In this document: one piece after another, positions 35,302 through 44,234 of the stretch
Position numbering within the stretch: position 1 is the stretch's first letter
How the letters are laid out: each line of letters begins with the position of its first letter
Source: Gemmatimonadota bacterium
GTDB lineage: Bacteria; Gemmatimonadota; Gemmatimonadetes; Gemmatimonadales; Gemmatimonadaceae
Assembly (NCBI GenBank): GCA_947463135.1
Contig: CANHTA010000003.1
Coordinates: 1 to 64,000 of the forward strand
Direction: 5' to 3'
DNA length: 64,000 nt
Made by a program: the position numbers and the translations under genes
Notes under the pieces: generated by a model
Told to the model about the DNA's origin: nothing
Database searches by the model: none
The model's input: the letters and a program-made list of their open reading frames with translations, nothing else

Positions 35302-36257
35302 CCGTGGAATCCACCGCGGCCGCAAGCTCCAGACAGGCCGCACTGGCAGCGACCGTTGCCAGCGTGTTCTTCGGCGCGTCCGTGGTGGCCACGCGGTTTG
35401 TGGTACCGCAAACCACGCCGGTGATTCTGGCCTTCCTGCGCTATGCGATTGCCTGCGGGTGCGTAATCGCCGTGGCTGGCCGCCGCGCCTTCCCGGCAAT
35501 GCCGAGGCGCGACCGCATACAGGTGGCACTGCTGGGGGTACTCTTTTTCGCGATCTTCCCGTGGAGCTTCAGCGCCTCGCTGACCTATCTCCCGGCCACA
35601 CATGTGGCCTTGGTGGTGGCCACGAATCCGCTGGTGACGATGGCGTTGTCGGCACTGCGGGGCGTGGAGCGCATTTCAACGCGCAGGCTGGCGGGGCAGC
35701 TGATGGCCTTCGCCGGACTCGCCATCGCGCTTCCAGCGCTCAACACGGACCACGGAATGGCCGGCGGCAGCGAGGAAGCGTGGAAGGGCTACCTCCTGGT
35801 GTCCATCACCGTGTTGTGCGGGTCCACCTATAACGTGTTGTCGCGACCGCTGCTGCTGCGACACCCCTCACTGGCCGTGACCAGTCTGTCGATGGTGGCG
35901 GGTACACTGGCGCTGGCTCCTCTTGCCATTGCCCAAGGGCTACCGGCTCACACCGCAACCATCACCGCCTCGGGATGGATGGCGGTACTCTTTCTCGCCA
36001 CCTTCGGTGGCGCGGTTGGCTTTGGCCTGTGGAGCTTCGCGCTGCGGCACTCCACCCCGTCGCGTGTGGCCGTCTTTCTCGCGATCAACCCGATGACGGC
36101 CATTGCGCTGGGTGTGCTGCTGCTTGATGAGCCATTCACCGTGCGCCTCCTGCTTGGGCTGGTGGCAGTAACCATTGGCATTCAGCTCGCCACGCGAGGG
36201 CCACGCCCCACAGCGGTTGCTCACGCACCGGATGCACCGGTCCCCCACCGGCAATAA
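35274..36257 (+). CDS. EamA/DMT-family transporter
   Basis: About 327 residues with ten predicted membrane helices in two homologous five-helix EamA halves; the first half begins ASVFFGASVVATRFVV and the second GYLLVSITVLCGSTYNVLSRPLL. Helix-end motifs of the drug/metabolite transporter superfamily are visible, such as LTYLPATHVALVVATNPLVTM and AVFLAINPMTAIALGVLLLDEPF. Such proteins usually export amino acids, purines or toxic metabolites; the substrate is not readable. The ATG at 35274 is used; GTG 35304 is an alternative just after the upstream stop. Confidence 0.88.
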   Translation: MDRRHQSTITVESTAAASSRQAALAATVASVFFGASVVATRFVVPQTTPVILAFLRYAIACGCVIAVAGRRAFPAMPRRDRIQVALLGVLFFAIFPWSFSASLTYLPATHVALVVATNPLVTMALSALRGVERISTRRLAGQLMAFAGLAIALPALNTDHGMAGGSEEAWKGYLLVSITVLCGSTYNVLSRPLLLRHPSLAVTSLSMVAGTLALAPLAIAQGLPAHTATITASGWMAVLFLATFGGAVGFGLWSFALRHSTPSRVAVFLAINPMTAIALGVLLLDEPFTVRLLLGLVAVTIGIQLATRGPRPTAVAHAPDAPVPHRQ

Positions 36258-36267
36258 CGCGCGACCC

Positions 36268-36303
36268 ACGGGCGGAACTCCCGTCGGAGCGCCGCCCGTT
36301 GTT
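36268..36303. terminator. Terminator hairpin between convergent EamA and tricorn-like genes
   Basis: ACGGGCGG pairs with CCGCCCGT and an inner ACTCC pairs with GGAG; TTGTT follows on the plus strand. It lies in the 52-bp gap between two convergent stops. Confidence 0.65.
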
Positions 36304-36309
36304 GAGCCG

Positions 36310-39300
36310 TTACCGTCCCAATTTCTCCAGCAGCACGCGCACCGCGGCGTCCAGCTGGCTATCCGTGTTCCCGTAGGACTCACCAACGGGGCGCTTCACC
36401 GGCACATCCACGGGGCGAGGAACGAGCTCCATATTCCGGCCGTCAGTACCGTCAACGCGTATAAAGGGGATCCGCAATGAGGTACCGTCAATGAGCGTCA
36501 CGTTGGACGTGTAGATAATCCATCCAGCCGTGGGTTCGCCCACCACCTGACCGAGCCCCAAGGCGCGGTACCCTTCGGTAAAGTCCTCGCCGTCGGAGAG
36601 CGTGTGTTGATTCACCACCAGCACAGTGGGTTTCTCCAGCGATCGCTGTCCAAGCTGCGTCCGCGCCGGAACCGGTACCGAGCCTCGCGTGGTCATGGTC
36701 ATGTACCCTCGACGGGCGAACACGTCGAGCGCATACGCATTCACGAAGCCGCCGTTATTGTTTCGCAAATCAATCACCACGCCGTCGCGCATGAAGTTTT
36801 CGGCATCAAGATCGAGAGTGAGCTGGTCGAGCGCCTCGGCGCTCATATCGTTCATGTGCACATACCCCAGTCGCCCATTCGACGCCTTCGCCACGTAGGC
36901 GCGGCGTTCGTTTACCCATTGCCGATAGAGCAGCCCCTTCTCGGTGTTGGTGTTCACCGGACGCACCACCACGCGACGTTCCACGGTGCCACGTTGCAGC
37001 GTGAGCTCTACGCGGCGCCCAACGGTATTCAGCAGTCGCCGCTCCAGGTTATCGGCGCGCGTGAGTGCCTGACCATCGATGGCCATGATGCGGTCCCCAA
37101 CGGCAACACCCGCAATAGCCGCCGGACCAAGGGCAATCACGTCCTGCACCTCAAAGGTGCCAGCACGCTCGTAACTGGCGCGATTCACGCGAACCCCGAG
37201 CTTCCCAACCGGCGCCACCGCGAAGCCGCTGGAACCACTGGCGCCGGAATGCGAGGCGTTCAGCTCACCAACCATCAGCTGCAGCAAGCGGCGCAATTCG
37301 TCGGGCGTCTGCGCGGCGCTCACGTACGGCGCAAAGCGCTCACGCACCGCATTCCAGTTCACACCGTGCATGGTGGCATCGTAGAACTGATCACGCAGCG
37401 ACGCCCATGCCTGCTCGAAGGCGACCAGCTTGTCCACATGAAAATCGGTATCAAGCTCGGCGTTGATGGCCACACTTCGGGACCCGCCACCCGCAACGGG
37501 AACAATCACCACCCGCCCGGCATCGCTCATCCACAGCTCGCGGGAGTCGGGGGAGAAACCGATGACGGTTTTGCCACCGGCGGTGGAGGTGATTTGCCGC
37601 GGGGTGGACGACTCACGCGCCAACTCGTCGAGTGACCAGGTGTACAGATTGGGCTGCCCGCCCCCCGCGCTGGTGATGACGAGGGTTTTCCCATCGGGGG
37701 TGAGGTGAATGCTGCCAACGGCAATGCCGGGATCGAGCACCGTGGCGCGCTCACGCAGCCCCTCAAACTCAATACGCGTGGACGAAATAGAAGCTGGTGC
37801 CGCGCGCTGGAGCGTGATACCCGTTACCACGTCAGGGCGATCGGTAGCGGGGGCAGCGGGCGGGCTCACACTATCACGCGCCGGTGCCACCGTAAACAGA
37901 TCACGGAACCGGTCTTCACGGAACTTCGGGGTCCGTGGTACAAGATCAATGCGAACGAGGCGCGACGGTTCGGTGCGCTGTGCCGTGGTAAACAGCAGCG
38001 CGTTCCCGTCAGGCGTCCAGAGCAGGTCGCCGCTGTTGGAGCTGCTGAGAAAACTCACCGCGCGCGCATCACCACCGGCAACGGGCACCACGTACGCATT
38101 GGTGAAGCCTCGGGCCCCACGTGAGAGAAACGCGATCCACTGATTGTCGGGGGACCACGCCAGTATGCGTCCGGCGTCAAAGGGGGCCCGCGGGAAGATA
38201 CCGGTTGCCAGTTGGCGGTCGTTGGTCCCGTCGGCGTTCACCACCCGAAGCGACTTGCCGTCGCGCAGATAGGCCACCAACCGACCATCGCGAGAGGGGG
38301 TGGGTTGCGTGGCATCACCCTCCTGCGTGAGTGCACGCGTGGTACCCGAGGCCACGTCATGCGCCATAATGTGTGCGCCGCTGGCGCTCCATCGCACAAA
38401 CACCACGGAACGATCGCCGCGTAACCATCTGGGCTGTGATTCGAGCGCCGATGTCTGCGTTAAACGTGTAGCGTCACCGCCCTCACGCGCATCAGCGGCC
38501 CACAGTTCACCGCGTCCAATCAGGGCCAGCTTGCGCGCGTCACCGGATAGCGCGGCGCTGAAGCCTTGTGCGACCGTCAGCCGATCGATTCCACGCGACA
38601 CACTGGCGCCACGCAGGGTAATGGGCACCTCGCGCGCCTGCCCCGATGCCACGTCGTAGCGCCACACGCCGAAATCGCGCTCGAATACCACGGCGCTGCC
38701 GTCGGCGCCGAGCGACGGCCACAACAGCCGGCCCTTGGTAAAGCGCGTGTGTTGGCGAGCGGCCCCGCCAGACACCGGGCGCGACCACAGATTTTCCGAT
38801 CCACTGCGGTCACTCATGTAGTAAACGGTCTGACCATCCGGGGTGAATTGCGGCCATAGATCCTTGGCTCCACCGTCCTCGGAGAGACGCGTGTAGCGCG
38901 GCGCATCACGTCCCGCGCTGGGCGCACCGGCGCCGAGGTGCACCACCCACAGCTCGGCTTCATCGAGATGCGACCGGCCATTGCGCCACCATTGCCCGCT
39001 GGCGTTGCCGCGCGCTGAGAGCACCAGCGACTGACCGTCGGGCGACGGAGCGCCGAAGAACTCACTGGCGTAGCGATCGGCGGCCACCGCCAGCGGCGTC
39101 CCACCGCTAGCCGGCACGCGATACACATCGTGCATCCCGGAGATGTCCTGCGCCGAGCTATTGAAATACAGCCATCGACTATCGCGCGACCACGACGAGA
39201 GCGTTTCGGCCGCGTCATCGTAGGACAAACGGGTCAGCGAGCCCGTGCGAAGGTGCAGTACGTACAGATCGCCATTCCCGGTACGATTGCTCACAAACGC

Positions 39301-39558
39301 CAACGACGTTCCATCGGGCGCATACAGCGGACGCGACTCCGTGGCGGGATGCGCCACAAGCAGCCGCGCCTCACCGCCGGCGGAGGGCACCGTCCAAATA
39401 TCACCACCGCTCACAAACGCGATTTCCCGACCGTCGGGGGAGATCGTGGGCTCTGCCAACGCAGGCGTGACGGCCGCGGGCTGCGCCAGCATGCGGTGAG
39501 TGGGGGCGGCAAGGAGAGCAGCCGCAGCGACAAAGAGGGCGGGAGAGATTGGCAGCAT
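36310..39558 (-). CDS. Tricorn-like S41 family serine protease
   Basis: About 1082 residues with a signal peptide (PALFVAAAALLAAPTHRMLAQ) when the ATG at 39558 is used. The N-terminal half is a string of TolB/WD40-like blades with repeated SPDG-type motifs (ISPDGREIAFVS, YAPDGTSLAFVS, FTPDGQTVYYMS). A linker domain and a PDZ domain (LGVRVNRASYERAG through AIAGVAVGDRIMAIDGQAL) follow. The C-terminal S41 core has VIDLRNNNGG and the nucleophile region HTLSDGEDFTEGYRALGLG with GEPTAGW. Tricorn proteases degrade oligopeptides from upstream proteolysis; here the location is probably periplasmic. It lies downstream of a SusC-like receptor on the same strand but with a hairpin between. Confidence 0.9.
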   Translation of the reverse strand: MLPISPALFVAAAALLAAPTHRMLAQPAAVTPALAEPTISPDGREIAFVSGGDIWTVPSAGGEARLLVAHPATESRPLYAPDGTSLAFVSNRTGNGDLYVLHLRTGSLTRLSYDDAAETLSSWSRDSRWLYFNSSAQDISGMHDVYRVPASGGTPLAVAADRYASEFFGAPSPDGQSLVLSARGNASGQWWRNGRSHLDEAELWVVHLGAGAPSAGRDAPRYTRLSEDGGAKDLWPQFTPDGQTVYYMSDRSGSENLWSRPVSGGAARQHTRFTKGRLLWPSLGADGSAVVFERDFGVWRYDVASGQAREVPITLRGASVSRGIDRLTVAQGFSAALSGDARKLALIGRGELWAADAREGGDATRLTQTSALESQPRWLRGDRSVVFVRWSASGAHIMAHDVASGTTRALTQEGDATQPTPSRDGRLVAYLRDGKSLRVVNADGTNDRQLATGIFPRAPFDAGRILAWSPDNQWIAFLSRGARGFTNAYVVPVAGGDARAVSFLSSSNSGDLLWTPDGNALLFTTAQRTEPSRLVRIDLVPRTPKFREDRFRDLFTVAPARDSVSPPAAPATDRPDVVTGITLQRAAPASISSTRIEFEGLRERATVLDPGIAVGSIHLTPDGKTLVITSAGGGQPNLYTWSLDELARESSTPRQITSTAGGKTVIGFSPDSRELWMSDAGRVVIVPVAGGGSRSVAINAELDTDFHVDKLVAFEQAWASLRDQFYDATMHGVNWNAVRERFAPYVSAAQTPDELRRLLQLMVGELNASHSGASGSSGFAVAPVGKLGVRVNRASYERAGTFEVQDVIALGPAAIAGVAVGDRIMAIDGQALTRADNLERRLLNTVGRRVELTLQRGTVERRVVVRPVNTNTEKGLLYRQWVNERRAYVAKASNGRLGYVHMNDMSAEALDQLTLDLDAENFMRDGVVIDLRNNNGGFVNAYALDVFARRGYMTMTTRGSVPVPARTQLGQRSLEKPTVLVVNQHTLSDGEDFTEGYRALGLGQVVGEPTAGWIIYTSNVTLIDGTSLRIPFIRVDGTDGRNMELVPRPVDVPVKRPVGESYGNTDSQLDAAVRVLLEKLGR

Positions 39559-39628
39559 GCTACAACATTGCGCGGGGTGCGGCGGGCGTCCAGAGAGCCG
39601 GTGGCTGTCGGGCTCCACGAAACGGAAG

Positions 39629-39659
39629 AACGTGCCGTTGCGAATCGCAACGACACGTT
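39629..39659 (-). terminator. Hairpin after the SusC-like receptor gene
   Basis: On the minus strand AACGTG-T-CGTTGCGA pairs with TCGCAACG-G-CACGTT, a long stem with one internal mismatch, then TCTTCC. It is about 86 bp past the TonB receptor stop and upstream of the tricorn-like gene. Confidence 0.55.
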
Positions 39660-39744
39660 TCCGGGAACCCTACGGGGAACACCGGGCGCTAGGCGACGGA
39701 TGACCAGCCATACTGGTCACCGATACCAGGCCACGGCACGTTCA

Positions 39745-42700
39745 TCAGAAGCTGTAGCGCACCCCAGCCTGCACCTGATAACGATTGCCGGACAGTACGC
39801 TCTGCCCGAAGCTCTGGTTCACCGTGTAGCGCCAGTTTTGGGTGGTGGCATCAAAACCCGACGTACGCAGCAGCGTCTGGTTTCCACCGGGCACCACACG
39901 TACACCGCCCCAGTTGTGGTTGAGGAGGCTGGCGAAGTTAAACACGTCCACCGTGAGCTCAGCGCGCTGGCCGCGCACCGACGGCAGCTTCTGCGAGTAG
40001 CGCAGGTCAATCTGCGTCACGAACGGATTGCGCACGGCATTGCGCCCCGAGATCGTGCCGAGGTTTTCACGGAGGTAGTCGCGCACGATGTTGCTTGGGT
40101 TGTCCAACACCGTTTGCATGGCCGTTGCAAGCGCCGGATCAAGGCCCGGTGCCTTCGGATTGAACAGGAAGGCGAGGTCATTGGCGTTCGCGAACGACCC
40201 GCCCTGTCCCACGTCATCGTAGTTGATGTCCTGCGCCACCGTGGCGGACCAGGGGCTTCCAGACTGTCCGATTACGCGCACGCTGAACCGCCCACCAAAC
40301 ATCTCCGGCGTGGAACCGAAGAGGACGAGCTTATGGCGGAAGTCATTGCTGCTCGGCCCCCACGACATATCGCGCGTGTCCCCCGGAATCGGCATAAACA
40401 CCGAGGAGATCGCTATACAGCAGTTGAACGAGTGGTTGTCGCGCGTCTCGTTAAACGTGAACGACCCACCAATGTTGCCGCCGCGCGGGAGCTGCAACGA
40501 CCCGTCAATGATCAAGGCGCTCTGAATCGATGCAGCGTCGGAGCGGAATTCCAGCACCCGCTGGAACTGCGGGAACGGGCGGATGGCCGCACGACCTGCT
40601 GCGTTCGCCAAGGCCGGGTTCGTAATCACCGAGACCGGTGCAAACACCGGGCGGTTGTTCTCATTGGACAACCGGAACGCCGGCTCCGGCAGGTTACGGT
40701 CTACATACCGATAGTTGTTTCGCGTATCGGCGTACTGCCCCGTTACCCCGAGCGTAAGGCGACCGTCCAGCATCCGCTTCTGGTAGGCAATGTCCGTCTT
40801 CCAGGTTTGCGGCACGTTGAAGTCATCGGCGAACGCGTTGATGTACTGCGGACGCGCGGCGCTGCCCGCCGGAATGCCTGGCACGGTGGCGAAATCCTGC
40901 CGATAGCGCACAAAGTCGGGCGTGGGTGCCGAGGTACCCGTGAGCAGCAAGTCACCGAGCTGCGAGCCATCGTTGAGCAGGTGGTTGATGTGCGACATAT
41001 AATGTGGCTGTGCCGTAAAGAGGCCGCCACCCACCCGCACCACATCCGTTCCGCGCGAGCCCACCTTCCACGTGAGTTGGCCACGTGGCTGGATGTTGCC
41101 AGTCACCGGCTTCCGGTCGGTGCGCAGCCCAAAGGCATCAAACGCGGACTGGTTAAAGTTGCCCGCCGTGAGGAACGCCGTGACGTCATAGCGGAGACCA
41201 CCGGCCAGCACGAGCGACGAGGTTGGACGGAACTCACCCTGTGCAAAGAGGCCGCCGTCAAACACCTTTTGCGACATGCGCGGCTCCAGCTCCTTCAACG
41301 GAACCAACCGTGCAAACGATGACGGCCGCCGCGCCTCAAGCGCCGCCAGATTCGGGAACTGGAAGAGCCCGTCTGTTTCGATAGACACGAACATGGACAG
41401 ATCGTTCAGCGAGTTGTCCGTGCCGAAGGTCCATGACGTGTTACCACGCTCAAAGCGCGTCACGTTCACCAGCTGTAACGACCGCTCCGTTTGCAGCTCC
41501 GGGCTCGTGCGCTGACCGCCGAACTGCAGAATCTGCGGATTACCGGTGCGCCCGTCGGGGAGCCGTGAGGACACCGCAACCCATGCGCGCGGCAGGCGCA
41601 CGTTTGCCTGATTCTCGAGAATACGATCGGTGACAGCCAGACGGAAATCGTTGGTACCGCTGGTGCCCAGGCTGGACTTGAGCGTGGCCAGCAGCTGATT
41701 TTCGCGAGACGACTGGTTGCCGCGGCTCTCCAGCACCGACAGCTCGCGGTCTGGAATGGAGTTGTCGTAGAACCAGTTGCTGAAGTTATGACGCAACGTC
41801 AGGCGATGCCGGTCGTTGATTGACCAATCGAGACGCGCAAACACCGTGTTGAGGGTATTGCCGCGATCGAACACGCCGGTCTGATTGCCTTCCGGCAGGC
41901 CGTACTGGCTGCGCAGAATGTTGATAAAGCGCGTGACCGAATCCGGAGCCACCTGCAGCCGCGACCAATCTGCGTCATTGGCCACGTTCAGCGCCACGAA
42001 CGGTTCGGTGACATCCTGCCGATCAAACGCCACGGTATAGTGGAGCTTATCTTTAATAATCGGGCCGGCGAGGGTGCCGCCCCACTGGTAGTTGCTGAAC
42101 TCGGTAATGGGCTGCCCGAGGAAGTTCGTTTTCGTGGTGAGCGCCTGATTCCGATTGTACAGGAACAACGACCCGCTGCGCGTGTTGGTCCCACCGCGCG
42201 TGGCCACGTTCACTGCGCCGGCACCCTGGCGACCCTGCGTCACGTCATACACGTTGGTGACGATTTCGAACTCCTGAATCGCCTCCACCGACAATGAGTA
42301 GGGTCCGCGACCTGATCCGGTGCCCCAGAGCGTATTCTTCTGCTGTACGCCATCCACGCGAATGTCGGTGCTCGACACACGGCCGCCTGATATAGAGGAG
42401 GACGACGTGATGATCCCGCCTGTTCCAGCCAGCGACGTGGTGGGGGCAATGATGGCAAGATCGGCGAAGCTACGATTGGCGATTGGCAGCTCCCGGATTT
42501 TTTCCTGATCCACCACAAAGCTGGCACCAACACGCTCGGTACGCTTGGCTTCGCGATCACCGCGCACCTCGACGGCGGCGAGCTCTTGACTGGTTGCACC
42601 CATCACGAAGTTAAGCGCAACACGATCACCGAGGTTGAGCGTAATGCCGGTACGTGACTGCGCTTGGAATCCAAGCTTGCGCACGGTAACGGTGTACGGG

Positions 42701-42945
42701 CCACCAATGGGAAGCTGCGCAAACACATATCGGCCGGCGTTATCGGTACGGCGGGTTTCCTGAAAGCCGGTACTGGCGTTGCGCGCCGAAATGGAAACAG
42801 CCGACAGCGGGGTACCGGCGGAATCACGTACAAAACCGCTCACGTACCCCTCAGTGGCCTGAGCGTGAGCACCAGTTGCAGCCAGGGGGCCAAACGTGAG
42901 CATCGCCGAAACAGCCCAGGCGGTGCGAAGCATGCGGGTATGCAT
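39745..42945 (-). CDS. TonB-dependent receptor with N-terminal carboxypeptidase-regulatory-like domain
   Basis: About 1066 residues from ATG 42945, which gives a signal peptide (AVSAMLTFGPLAATGAHAQ). Order: a CarboxypepD_reg-like beta-sandwich (YVSGFVRDSAGTPLSAVSIS, then TDNAGRYVFAQLPIGGPYTV), a plug domain with FVVDQEKIRELPIANRSFADL and VDGVQQKNTLWG, and a large beta-barrel ending in YQVQAGVRYSF with terminal phenylalanine. This is the Oar/SusC-like architecture of outer-membrane importers of peptides or glycans; no SusD partner is adjacent. The 32 extra residues in the track look non-coding. The downstream tricorn-like peptidase could use imported peptides, but a terminator-like hairpin separates the two. 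Confidence 0.9.
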   Translation of the reverse strand: MHTRMLRTAWAVSAMLTFGPLAATGAHAQATEGYVSGFVRDSAGTPLSAVSISARNASTGFQETRRTDNAGRYVFAQLPIGGPYTVTVRKLGFQAQSRTGITLNLGDRVALNFVMGATSQELAAVEVRGDREAKRTERVGASFVVDQEKIRELPIANRSFADLAIIAPTTSLAGTGGIITSSSSISGGRVSSTDIRVDGVQQKNTLWGTGSGRGPYSLSVEAIQEFEIVTNVYDVTQGRQGAGAVNVATRGGTNTRSGSLFLYNRNQALTTKTNFLGQPITEFSNYQWGGTLAGPIIKDKLHYTVAFDRQDVTEPFVALNVANDADWSRLQVAPDSVTRFINILRSQYGLPEGNQTGVFDRGNTLNTVFARLDWSINDRHRLTLRHNFSNWFYDNSIPDRELSVLESRGNQSSRENQLLATLKSSLGTSGTNDFRLAVTDRILENQANVRLPRAWVAVSSRLPDGRTGNPQILQFGGQRTSPELQTERSLQLVNVTRFERGNTSWTFGTDNSLNDLSMFVSIETDGLFQFPNLAALEARRPSSFARLVPLKELEPRMSQKVFDGGLFAQGEFRPTSSLVLAGGLRYDVTAFLTAGNFNQSAFDAFGLRTDRKPVTGNIQPRGQLTWKVGSRGTDVVRVGGGLFTAQPHYMSHINHLLNDGSQLGDLLLTGTSAPTPDFVRYRQDFATVPGIPAGSAARPQYINAFADDFNVPQTWKTDIAYQKRMLDGRLTLGVTGQYADTRNNYRYVDRNLPEPAFRLSNENNRPVFAPVSVITNPALANAAGRAAIRPFPQFQRVLEFRSDAASIQSALIIDGSLQLPRGGNIGGSFTFNETRDNHSFNCCIAISSVFMPIPGDTRDMSWGPSSNDFRHKLVLFGSTPEMFGGRFSVRVIGQSGSPWSATVAQDINYDDVGQGGSFANANDLAFLFNPKAPGLDPALATAMQTVLDNPSNIVRDYLRENLGTISGRNAVRNPFVTQIDLRYSQKLPSVRGQRAELTVDVFNFASLLNHNWGGVRVVPGGNQTLLRTSGFDATTQNWRYTVNQSFGQSVLSGNRYQVQAGVRYSF

Positions 42946-43176
42946 AGGAGACCGTGAAAGTGGAGGACCCGAACTCGCGACACGTTGCGAGTGCGCGTAA
43001 TGAGCGAGGTCCATGTCACAACTCGTTTGGCGGCTTGTCACGGAATGGTGTCAATGGCATGGTGCTGTCGCTCATGCCTACCAGAGGCCAAGGGCACACT
43101 GAACGTTGACGGAATCGTGACCACTTCGCCCAGGGGCATCGGTTGCGCCCCAGCGCGGCGCGTCTAACGTCTCACC

Positions 43177-44205
43177 ATGATTCAACCATCCTTTTGTATG
43201 GCGGCCCGCCAGATGGCGGTGGCTGGAGCGCTCGCCCTGCTCTGCACTCCGCCGGCCATGTACGCGCAATCCGCGGTTGAGATTATCGGCCATCGTGGCG
43301 CCGCCGGCCTTGCCCCCGAGAACACGTTGGCGTCTTTCTCGCGCGCGTGCGCGATTGGCGTGTCGGGTATTGAGCTTGATGTCCATTTGACAGCAGATGG
43401 TGCGGTGGTCGTGCACCACGACTATGCCCTCAATCCGGACCTTACCCGCGACGCCCGCGGCACCTGGCTACCGGACTCGGCTCGGCCGGTTCTGCGTGAA
43501 CAGACGCTGGCCGAGTTGCGGACGTACGACGTAGGGCGGCTGCGGCCGGAGTCGGAGTATGCGCGCCGCTATCCGGCGCAGGTCGCGAGCGACGGGGCAC
43601 GCATTTCCACGCTCAATGAGGTGATTACCCTCTTCCTCGCCGAGTGCGCGCCACCCACGCGGTTGGTGGTGGAGATCAAAACTGATCCCACGCGTCCATC
43701 GATCTCGTCGGTACCCGATGCGCTGGCCGATAGCACGGTTGCACAGCTGCGAGCTCGCGGCGTGGCGCTTCGCACCCAAATCATTTCATTTGATTGGCGC
43801 CCGCTGCGCCGTGTGCAGGCGATGGCGCCGGAAATTCCCACCAGCTATCTCACAGTGGAGAGTCGCGACTTCGACAGCATTGAGCGTGGGCTCACTGGCG
43901 CTTCACCCTGGATGGCTGGCATCGATGTGGACGCGCACGGCGGATCGGTGCCGCGCGCTATCCGTGCCGCCGGTGGACGCAATTGGTCGCCGAATTATCG
44001 CAACGTCACGGCGGAACTGTTGGCGGAGGCGCACGCGCTGGGGCTGCGTGTGTTTCCGTGGACGGTGAACGTGGAATCGGACATGCAGCGCATGATCCAG
44101 CTTGGCGTCGATGGCATCACCACCGATCGTCCGGATTTGTTGCGTCGAGTGCGCGAGGGACATGGAAGTACGGCGCGGCTCACCGGAGGCGACGGCGGGA
44201 GATAA
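43177..44205 (+). CDS. Secreted glycerophosphodiester phosphodiesterase
   Basis: About 342 residues with a signal peptide (MAVAGALALLCTPPAMYAQ). GDPD catalytic motifs are clear: IGHRGAAGLAPENTLASF with the first catalytic His and metal Glu, then GIELDVHLTADGAVVVHHD with the ExD metal ligands and the second catalytic His. Later KTDPTRP and a C-terminal FPWTVN...GVDGITTDRPDLL complete the TIM-barrel pattern. The enzyme splits glycerophosphodiesters to glycerol-3-phosphate and an alcohol in the periplasm, for phosphate or lipid turnover. A shorter start at 43198 is also possible. It lies between two minus-strand TonB receptor genes and has no obvious operon partner. Confidence 0.9.
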   Translation: MIQPSFCMAARQMAVAGALALLCTPPAMYAQSAVEIIGHRGAAGLAPENTLASFSRACAIGVSGIELDVHLTADGAVVVHHDYALNPDLTRDARGTWLPDSARPVLREQTLAELRTYDVGRLRPESEYARRYPAQVASDGARISTLNEVITLFLAECAPPTRLVVEIKTDPTRPSISSVPDALADSTVAQLRARGVALRTQIISFDWRPLRRVQAMAPEIPTSYLTVESRDFDSIERGLTGASPWMAGIDVDAHGGSVPRAIRAAGGRNWSPNYRNVTAELLAEAHALGLRVFPWTVNVESDMQRMIQLGVDGITTDRPDLLRRVREGHGSTARLTGGDGGR

Positions 44206-44234
44206 CGATCGCCACGGCCGCGGCGTTCTACGCG

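Noticed and set aside
39130-41322. 730-residue plus-strand ORF opposite the tricorn-like and TonB receptor genes
   Set aside because: Arg/His-rich antisense frame spanning two real genes on the other strand and the gap between them.
42974-42991. Dyad CTCGC-N8-GCGAG upstream of the SusC-like receptor
   Set aside because: Only 14 of 18 positions are symmetric and the motif matches no operator I know; it may be chance in GC-rich DNA.
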